A DNA stretch of 64,000 nt from Fistularia commersonii (lineage: Eukaryota; Chordata; Actinopteri; Syngnathiformes; Fistulariidae): contig JBBMNZ010000018.1 of assembly GCA_037954325.1 (NCBI GenBank), positions 8,692,501 through 8,756,500 of the forward strand, read 5' to 3'. Numbering within the stretch: the stretch's first letter is position 1; the number at the start of each line of letters is the position of its first letter. The notes below the pieces were generated by a model that ran no database searches, was not told the DNA's origin, and worked only from the letters and a program-made list of their open reading frames with translations. Positions 37,005 through 64,000 of this stretch are shown here, piece after piece. The translations under genes and the position numbers were made by a program.

Positions 37005-37420
37005 TAATCAATGTTACGTTAAACTAACATAAATAAACATTTTTATGAACAAAAGGCACACAGTTCAAATATAAACAAAGAGAACGCCTGTACAGTTTGT
37101 CTCAATGAAACACATCTAACGTCTCTGAGGAAGAGAGCAATTCTAGTGTGAGAGATGAGTTTTCGCTGGGTTCATATTTTGTTGATGCCACGCTATAATG
37201 TTAGCGTAAAACTTTCCTCTTCAAATCCTTGGCGAGGAACTTCAAGTGGTGAGCGTGAAAGGTAAAAATGGGAACCAAGAGCAGCATGGCTTCTAATGAA
37301 ACCTCTGTCTGGAGGTCTACAGTACGCTGAGGTCCTTTCGGAAAAGACCAACACAAATTCATGTCCATTGTCTGGTAGAGGCCACGATTCATGTTCACTA
37401 AGGTAAAAGCACATACACTT

Positions 37421-37451
37421 GAAAAAAAAAAAAAAAAAAAAAAATAATATA

Positions 37452-37489
<38 letters not shown>

Positions 37490-37491
37490 AA
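37421..37491. repeat. A(23) run plus (TA)n microsatellite
   Basis: A homopolymer of about 23 A followed by an AT dinucleotide array, in the inferred tiparp 3' UTR. Confidence 0.9.
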
Positions 37492-38092
37492 AGCAGGAAA
37501 ACACTCACTATAATTTCTGTAATAGTCAGACAGGAGCATCAGTGTTGCCATGGTAATTCTACAACTGTGCAGTAGTAATTGATTGGTAGCTTGCTGCTTC
37601 CTCAAAATACTAATATGCCCAGATGGTCACATTAAAGCCAATATAACAACTGTCTCCTACAATGAGGGAACCAGGTTGATTTACAGCCATTCAAAAAAAT
37701 TGGGGACTAGGCTTGTATTTTCCTGGACCTGGTCGACATTAATAAGGTAAACAAGACTCCAGCCATGTGGGAACGCAGCTGTTTCCCAGTCATCATCTAC
37801 CTCCAAACACTGAACCAAAAAGGTGTTGCCTTCATCTAGTCCAGTTCTATCCAGTTGAATCCGGCACGGACCACTCCTTTGTTTTTTTTTGATTTGCAGT
37901 CCAGTCTGGTTGAGTCCAGTTGATGGGGGTTGTATTTTCCGACTAAGTTGGCTTCAAACGCTCGGCGTGACAGCGGGTGAAGTTTTGTCAAGATAATTGT
38001 GGTCTTTCGTGGTCTACACTTGTTTCTATGTTATCCAATGGGGTAAACACCGCCCATCTGACACCTACCCAGTGCCAGGTCAGGTCCAGGGC

Positions 38093-57866
<19,774 letters not shown>

Positions 57867-57893
57867 GCTCCCCTTCTGTGCACCACGACAGTC

Positions 57894-58711
57894 CTGAAAG
57901 AAAGACAAGTGAGAATGAAGTAGCCATCAAAGTTAAAACCCATAATCCCTTAATCTTACTTTATGGGATGAGGTCATCGCATAAACTCATAAAAACAATG
58001 ATTAATAGGCTTGCTACCCAAACGGTTTATCCATAAAACAAAACAAAAAAAAGGCAACTCATCTGACGTTCCCATAAAATGAAAGCCTACACCCTCTAAA
58101 AAGCTGAAACGAAACCTGCGAGACCAATGACTCAAAAACTCTAAAGTGCTTTGATCCTGTAAATGACCCTTCAGAAATGATGTGGTTATTCAAAGCACCA
58201 GCCACCCTGACGGTCAATCTGCTGACTGTGGAGCAGACAGACACAGTCCTATCATAAGACTTCAACAGGACTATTTCAACATTAGCCTGTTAACGGCGAT
58301 TCATTGTTGAAATAAAAAACATCAGCTGAACGCAGTCAGCCACTGAAGTAGAGAACATACCCCTTAATCTTGATTTAGGAGAATTTGAGCAGTCGCCTCG
58401 GTTGTATTACTCACATATAATGAAACACTGCATTATTATGGGTTTATTTCGGGTGTCGTGGGTAAGTACTAAAGTCCTGCATAAAATTGTGGCGGCATCT
58501 CCGAACAGGAGAGATAAAAATCACCACTGTAACAAAACCTCTCTCTCCCGGGACTATATATTTTGATCACGGGGGTCCGATACGCAGCCCCTGCCGTCTA
58601 CGTGCCGCGTACACAAAGCTGCCCGAGCAAGTTTGCACGTAGGCTGCCGACACACACACACACACCACCACTCACTCTCACTCTCTCCCTCCCTCCCTCC
58701 CACACACACAA

Positions 58712-58772
<61 letters not shown>

Positions 58773-59078
58773 ACCTACGAGCCACTGCGACAAAAGAAAT
58801 ATGGATGAGAGCAATTGATACCTTTCTACCCACTCGCTAGCATAGCTTAGCTAGCCATCGTCAACCTCTACTATTCGGGCGAAGCGTCTCGGCCCCGCGG
58901 AGTTTGCCGTCTTTCAAAAATAAAAGAAAATAATAAAAAATAATAAAATGAAATAAAAACGAAACAATGCGGCATAAGCTGCCGGGGTAGCTCAAAGCGC
59001 AGTTTTGTCTTTTCCCCTGCTGACACGAAGAAGGCGAATATACGTGTTCTTTGACACCTTGACGACAAAACCCCTACC
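57894..59078 (-). other. tiparp: tiparp intron 1 (inferred)
   Basis: Lies between the exon 2 acceptor and the candidate exon 1 donor. It contains a CA microsatellite (58,651-58,775). Its upper limit depends on the unverified exon 1 model. Confidence 0.45.
58651..58775. repeat. Interrupted (CA)n / CTCC microsatellite
   Basis: CA units with ACCACCACTCACTCTCACTC and CCCTCCCTCC interruptions, inside the inferred tiparp intron 1. Confidence 0.9.
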
Positions 59079-59350
59079 TGCGCAGTTAAGTCCACCCCTC
59101 TCCCGCCGGTCTCGACACTCTTCAACGGATAAAATCCAGGGTGTTCATCCGCGGAGCTTCGTCAGCTCGCTAGTTACCGACATCCGTGTTGTGTCCGGTA
59201 GTCCGCTTAGTTTGGTTGTTTCCCCTCTACTACCCCCGCCGCTCTCATTTTCTGTTCTCGATCTACTTCATGTCTCTCCTCCCCTCTGTATCCTCTGATC
59301 TGAACAGAGAATCGCAAGCGGGAGAGCCCGGACCGACAAAGGAGAAGCTC
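59078..59350 (-). other. tiparp: Candidate tiparp noncoding exon 1
   Basis: The minus strand offers CTGCGCAG before GTAGGG (exon end 59,078), a usable donor in GC-rich DNA below the GC boxes. If joined to exon 2 the tiparp frame stays open upstream to a TGA at 59,064-59,062 on the far side (59,164-59,162 region), without an ATG, so the exon 2 start is unaffected. The upper limit is a guess from the GC-box position. Other donors are possible. Confidence 0.3.
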
Positions 59351-59635
59351 AGCTGTGGCCGGAGCCGCTCAGCCTGCCTTCCAGTTCCGTGCGCATCCCG
59401 GCTCCGCCCCGTAAACTTGCTCAGGGGCGGGGTCGATCTCACAGAGGAAGGGGCCCCTCTAGCGGCGATCAGATGAAACTGCATGCAGTTTTGAGCAAGT
59501 CGAGGGTGATTCCCGGGTTGTAATGAAGACAAAACTGCAAGGTACACATGAGCATCCTTCACAATTGTCAGCTTGCACCATCTTTAACATCTTATTTCAT
59601 TTTCAATAATATCATCGCATTCAATATTTCTTTGA

Positions 59636-60228
59636 TCTTCTTCAGTTCCTTTCAGCTGCTGCCTTCAGGGGTCACCAAGGCGAATCAACTCACTTCACTT
59701 CCCCTAACTGTATTTTGCCTGTAAGTAGCAATTTGTTTTGCAGCCAGCAGAGAGAAAAAAAAAACAGCAACCCAAAACAGCAACACATACCGCATATTTT
59801 CATATTTTCAGCAGAAAGACAAGGTGCACGTTGGGGGGAAAGAGGGGGGGGCAATTACAATTATCTACTTTTAAGGCCAAAAGCATCTGTTGTAAATGAG
59901 TGTTGGTATTTTTTAGTCTACCTCCGCCTAACTCTCTTCTCTGTATTCTCTTTCTCTCACATAATCTAACTTCATGTCCTCTTCCACTCCATCCATAAAT
60001 CTATTCCTGCCTTGTTTGGCAGGCCAAACCTCAGGATCCTTCTACCAATTTGTTCACTATCCTTCCTCTGTCCATGCCAAAATCATTTCAGTCTGACTTT
60101 GTCTCCTTAAGATCTAACCATGTGCTGGCCCTCTGATGGGACCTTTTCCTGATCCTATCCATTCCCATCACTCCCAACAAGAGCCTTAGCATCTTCATCC
60201 CTGCGACCTCCAACTCTGCATTGTTTTT
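59636..60228 (-). mobile_element. RTE LINE 3' fragment with internal foreign segment
   Basis: 59,636-59,715 matches the reversed RTE 3' end (CTTCTTCAGTTCCTTTCAGC, CTTCAGGGGTCACCAAGGCG). 59,920-60,225 matches reversed C-terminal coding (CATGTCCTCTTCCACTCCAT, GAGCCTTAGCATCTTCATCC). About 200 bp between them (59,716-59,919) do not match and are probably an insertion or a highly diverged part. Confidence 0.7.
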
Positions 60229-60837
60229 CCCTCAGTGCCAGTGGACTGAATTGTGCAAATTCTCTGCTCTCACAGCTCTCATGTAATAGTTAATAAATAA
60301 TAGTTGAAATAACTCAAGCAACGATACCGTGTAAGAATCAGAAAAATGTACGTATTCTGAAACTTTAGTTCCAGAAAGAACTGATGGCTTGATGATTTGG
60401 TTTAGTATGACCATTATGGAAAAGAGCATTCATCTTGCAAATATGTTTTTCACCACATTATGTATGTAGGAGGAGTAGTGAGATGATCTGTCACGTTTCC
60501 ACAAGAGAGTGTAATGCAATTGACTGAGGCTTCATGTCACCTATTTCCTACTCCCTGTTTCACCCAAAGCTGATTTTCAGGAACCTGTTATTCTGCACTA
60601 CCTTCAAGGATTAGTTTCACTGTTTGTTGACAAGCTTGTTCAACCAAAGAGTTTCTAAACAGACAAAACTTTAAATTTCATCTAATCTGTGTCCAAATGT
60701 CATCACTAATGTAAAATCGGTAGTAGATAATTAGTAGATAAACCTGTTATGGCAGTTGCTATCTATGTTGTCCTCTTAATTATCAATAAACACTAAACTC
60801 TTTTTTTAGATGGTTTTATATGAATATTACTTGTGAT

Positions 60838-60925
60838 AGAACTGGTGACCAGTTGTAGCCCGCCTCTCTCCTTGTGATTCTGTGTTCATGATAAGCGGTA
60901 TGTATAGAAAATGAATGAACAAATA
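60838..60925 (+). repeat. Dispersed repeat scrap (GATAAGCGGT family)
   Basis: GGTGACCAGTTGTAGCCCGC, CTCTCTCCTTGTG and GATAAGCGGTATGTATAGAA-AATGAATGAA match the 3' part of the repeat also seen near 8,550 and 30,953. Confidence 0.5.
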
Positions 60926-61649
60926 AATTAAAATAATCAGTTTCCTGCATCAAAACCATTAAATATTTATTTCTTTCATTTTGTTTGTCTTGAAGTTCGT
61001 AAGTGCCTCCACGCAGGCATGTACATTCAATGTAAACTCACTGAATTGCCATGACAAAAGTCGAAAGGGCAAACCCTCTTCAAATAGACAAGCCCTTTAT
61101 ACGTCACCCCACCCACAAACCAACAACATATCCGTGCAAAGCCTGCAAAGTTATCTTCCCAGGTCTCAAACAGCGGTTCAAAAGATTACAGTTTTACAGA
61201 ACTGTAACCCAGAGGAGAAAATGTGATTCTAGCAAAACACATCCAATGAGAGTCGGTAATTGGGAAACTACAGCCTTGCTGATGAGGACAAGGACTGCTG
61301 ACGTATATGAAAGTAATTGCTCGGTTGCATACCAACGCATCTTGAGCATTCCTCTTCTGCTGACATGCATAATGACGTGCTATTGTTCAAGTTTTGACTT
61401 GCCTCAGAGGGCGCCCCATAAACCAGATATGTGCCTGCCAACACTGGCTCACATGCTGTCTGTTGCCGATTAGCAATTTTGCACATAACCACTATGTTGA
61501 TCCCTTAATACGACTCACGTATTGAAAAATAATATCCCCTCATGCATTATTTTACAGAAAGGATTAGAGGTTAAATACACGAAAAGAAACTAAAACTCTT
61601 GATTAATTGCAGGGCTGTGAGACAATTATGCATGCCTTCTTGAGAGAGT

Positions 61650-61662
61650 AGGTCAAAGGTCA
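61650..61662 (+). promoter_or_regulatory. Perfect DR1 nuclear-receptor half-site pair
   Basis: AGGTCA-A-AGGTCA, the consensus direct repeat with one-base spacing bound by RXR/PPAR and HNF4-type receptors, about 2.6 kb above the candidate tiparp first-exon donor. Binding is not shown by sequence alone. Confidence 0.4.
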
Positions 61663-62230
61663 TGGGGAGAGTTTGATAAATGTTCAAAAGGGCACGTTAA
61701 GACAACGACATTTGAATTATATTCCCAAATAAATTGTATTTAAATTATATTCCAGAATAAAAGGCATGTTATGCTTATATTATATTCAAAAATACAACAA
61801 AAAAGAGGATCAGGTGGGTTGTACACTAAGTGGTATCAACTCTAATCTTATCTGATCACATGCTTGAAAACAAAACAATTATAAGCGGCAGATCATTTCA
61901 GGCTGGTGAGAGGCCGTCAGCCTTGACGCGCCTGTGTTGCGCACAACACAGCTCATGGCATGGAAACGTAAATGTGTTTTATTGGGGCAATTATTGTTGA
62001 ACAGGCAGTAAAAACAAGAGGGTGCCTTAAACAGGGAAGGGAGCCATTATGACCAGTCTTTAAAAAAAAAAAATCCCCTCTCTTTTATGTGATCATAATG
62101 GGTCACTTTTTTGATTTTACACAAATATGCAGCCAAATGGGTGGCGTAATTTGCATGTTTAAAAATGAAGTAAACAGTGTTGGGTTTTGTTTTTTCTGTT
62201 TTTTTTCTCACAATACATTCAAATCACATA

Positions 62231-63712
62231 CGGAGGCAAACAAGTATTTAGTCAGCCTCCAATTGTACAAGTTCTCCCACTTAAAAAGATGAGAAAGGCC
62301 TGTAATTTTCATCATAGGTACACTTCAATTATGAGTGACAGAATGAGAAAAAAAACAGAAAATCACATTCTTTGATTTTTAAAGAATCTATTTGCAGATG
62401 ATGGTGGAAAACAAGTATTTGGTGAACAACAAAAGTTTATCACAATACTTTGTTATATGCCCTTTGTTGGCAATAACAGAGGTCAAATGTTTTCTGTACG
62501 TCTTCAGTCATTGTTACTGGTACTTTGGCCCATTCCTCCATGCAGATCTCTTTTAGAGCAATTATGTTTTGGGGCTGTCGCTGGGCAACAAGGACTTTCA
62601 ATTCCTACCAAAGATTTTCTATGGTGTTAAGATTTGGAGACTGGCTAGGCCACTCCAGGACCTTGAAATGCTTCTTACGAGGCCACTCCTTCGTTGCCCG
62701 GGCAGTGTGTTTGTGATCATTGTCATGCTGAAAGACCAAGCTACATTTCACCTTCAATGCCCATGCTGATGGAAGGAGGTTTTCACTCAAAATCTCACGG
62801 TACATGGCCCCATTCTTTCTTTACTTTACACGGATCAGTTGTCCCGGACCCTTTGCTGAGAAAAAGACCCAAAACATGATGTTTCCACCTCCGTGCTTCA
62901 CAGTAGTTATAACGTTATTTGGATGCAACTCAGCATTCTTCCTCCTCCAAACACGACAAGTTGAGTTTTTACCAAAAAGTTCCATTTTGGTTTCATCTGA
63001 CCGTAGGACATTCACCCAATCCTCTTCTGAATCATCCAAATACTCTCTCGCAAACTTCAGACAGGCCTGGACATGTGCTGGCTTAAGACGGCTGGCACGG
63101 CAGGATTTGAGTCCCAGGCGGGGTAGTGTGTTACTGATGGTAGTCTTTGTTACTTTGGTCCCACATCTCTGCAGGTGATTCACTAGGCCTCCCCGTGTGG
63201 TTCTGGGATTTTTGCTCACTGTTCTTGTGATCATTTTGACCCCATGGCGTGAGATCTTGCGTGGAGCCCCAGATCGAGGGATATTATCAGTGGTCTTGCA
63301 TGTCTTCCATTTTCTGAGAGTTGCTTCCACAGTTGATTTCTTCACACCAACCTGCTTACCTATTGCAGATTCAGTCTTCCCAGCCTGGTGCAGGTCTACA
63401 GTTTTGTGTCTGGTGTCCTTTGACAGCTCTTTGGTCTTGGCTATAGTGGAGTTCGGAGTGTGACTGTTTGAGGTTGTGGACAGGTGTCTCTTATACCAGT
63501 TCAAACAGGTGTCATTGATACAGGCAACATGTGGAGGACAGAGGAGCCTCTTAAAGACGAAGTTACGGGTCTGTGAGAGCCAGAAATCTTGCTTGGAGAC
63601 CAAATACTTATTTCAAAGAGGAATTTACCAATTTATTAATTAAAAATCCTACAATGTGGTTTCCTGGATTATTATCCCCATTCTGTCTCTCATAGTTGAA
63701 GTGTACCTAACT
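62231..63712 (-). mobile_element. Tc1/mariner element, one end truncated
   Basis: The low-coordinate end follows TA (62,229-30) and reads CGGAGGCAAACAAGTATTTA-GTCAGCC, a diverged Tc1 terminal repeat. An inner repeat AACAAGTATTTGG lies at about 62,410. The high-coordinate inverted repeat keeps only its inner part (from AAATACTTATTT at about 63,601 to GAAGTGTACCTAA at about 63,712). The outer 90 bp or so is missing where a LINE tail begins. Confidence 0.85.
62440..63444 (-). pseudogene. Tc1-like transposase relic
   Basis: The conserved N terminus AKTKELSKDTR starts with ATA instead of ATG (63,444-63,442), so initiation is lost. Helix-turn-helix text (SAIGKQVGVKKSTVEATLRKW) and RSGAPRKIS are intact, as are SDETKMELFG (first Asp) and KHGGGNIMFW. 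A frameshift at about 62,820 moves the rest to another frame with FQHDNDHKHTA (second Asp) and NTIENLW (Glu), then a TAG. It keeps all three DDE residues but is not translatable as one chain. Confidence 0.9.
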
Positions 63713-63900
63713 TTATATTTTATAGTTTACTGATTAACATTATTGTGCCCTTTACTATTAATGTGCACTTTATTATTGTTGTTGTCAATATGCCAATTTC
63801 ATCTCACTGTGGAAAAGTGAGAAACTTCTTCTCGGTTCCTCTGTATTTCCACAACATGTGGAGAAATTGACACTAAAGCTTACTTTGACTTTGATAATCT
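63713..63900 (+). mobile_element. LINE 3' tail, plus strand
   Basis: Text TGTGCACTTTATTATTGTTG, TTTCATCTCACTGTGGAAAA, GGAGAAATTGACACTAAAGC, TTACTTTGACTTTGATA follows the same plan as the LINE tail at 3,236-3,446, with only about two TTTGAC-like units. It abuts the truncated Tc1 end. Confidence 0.45.
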
Positions 63901-64000
63901 TTTATGCATAACATTTGGTATTGGAAATTATTTTATGTTTTCAATATTCTGTGAGTGACTCACGATTGTCTTGTTGAGTTTTTGATATGTGTAACATATC
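63901..64000. other. Window end, nothing recognised
   Basis: AT-rich unique-looking sequence. Confidence 0.4.

Larger units (their letters stand above)
36985..38092 (-). other. tiparp: tiparp 3' UTR (inferred)
   Basis: Region between the tiparp stop codon and the first good poly(A) signal downstream on the minus strand. It contains a U tract on the mRNA strand (complement of the A run at 37,421-37,443) beside an (AT)n array (about 37,446-37,490), and one AUUUA pentamer (complement at 37,030-37,034). Its extent is inferred, not shown by transcript data. Confidence 0.5.
58480..59480 (-). promoter_or_regulatory. tiparp: tiparp promoter / CpG-island-like block
   Basis: CpG and GC content rise clearly above the AT-rich surroundings. 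GC boxes occur at 59,404-59,410 (CCGCCCC) and 59,423-59,431 (GGGGCGGGG), and I see no convincing TATA box at a suitable place. It is the only such block upstream of exon 2. In my read of 58,381-59,520 on both strands no AHR core (GCGTG/CACGC) is present, notable for a gene named after dioxin inducibility. The exact transcription start is unknown. Confidence 0.6.
60229..62230. other. tiparp upstream flank
   Basis: No gene recognised. It contains a scrap of the GATAAGCGGT dispersed repeat (60,838-60,925), one AHR core CACGC (61,010-61,014) and a perfect DR1 motif (61,650-61,662). The rest is AT-rich unique-looking sequence. Confidence 0.5.

Overview
The window looks like nuclear DNA of a teleost fish. 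It has split genes with GT-AG introns, long (CA)n, (CT)n, (GATA)n and (CAGA)n microsatellites, and decayed transposons of types common in bony fish: RTE, L2/CR1-like, Ty3/gypsy-like, Tc1/mariner, a piggyBac-type miniature element and tRNA-derived SINEs. No tool was run. Family names rest on protein and motif similarity recognised by eye, so the species is not identified.

Only one host gene is convincing: tiparp (PARP7, TCDD-inducible poly(ADP-ribose) polymerase), on the minus strand. I place its promoter and first exon in a GC-rich block near 58.5-59.5 kb. Six coding exons run down to a stop codon at 38,093-38,095. The splice sites and phases fit one another and give an uninterrupted 2,175-nt CDS (724 residues plus stop) with a CCCH zinc finger, WWE region and ADP-ribosyltransferase domain. 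A candidate poly(A) signal lies about 1.1 kb past the stop.

Layout: 1-9.2 kb is AT-rich and noncoding, with an RTE 3' fragment (0.7-1.45 kb), a LINE 3' tail with a TTGACT array (3.2-3.45 kb) and SINE/L2-like scraps (8-8.8 kb). From 9.26 to 18.93 kb is a nearly continuous pile of decayed retroelements, all minus-strand: RTE fragment, (GATA)n, Rex3/RTE-like piece, gypsy-like element with two LTR remnants, L2/CR1-like LINE, (GAAT)n and a nearly full-length RTE. From 19 to 37 kb is gene-poor DNA with a 92-bp piggyBac-type MITE (25.2 kb), a Tc1 relic (25.8-26.9 kb), RTE fragments and many simple repeats. From 37 to 59.5 kb is tiparp; its 11-kb second intron carries a SINE, a 148-bp CA array and a Tc1 element that still has both ends. 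From 59.6 to 64 kb is the tiparp upstream flank: an RTE fragment, a perfect DR1-type nuclear-receptor motif, a second Tc1 relic and another LINE tail.

All transposon reading frames are broken by stops, frameshifts or catalytic substitutions, so none looks autonomous. I found no CRISPR array, rRNA gene, free-standing tRNA gene or bacterial-type operon, and nothing that I can defend as a wholly new system. The most testable points are the complete tiparp model, possible transposon-borne AHR motifs and the DR1 upstream of it, and the perfect-hairpin piggyBac-type MITE.
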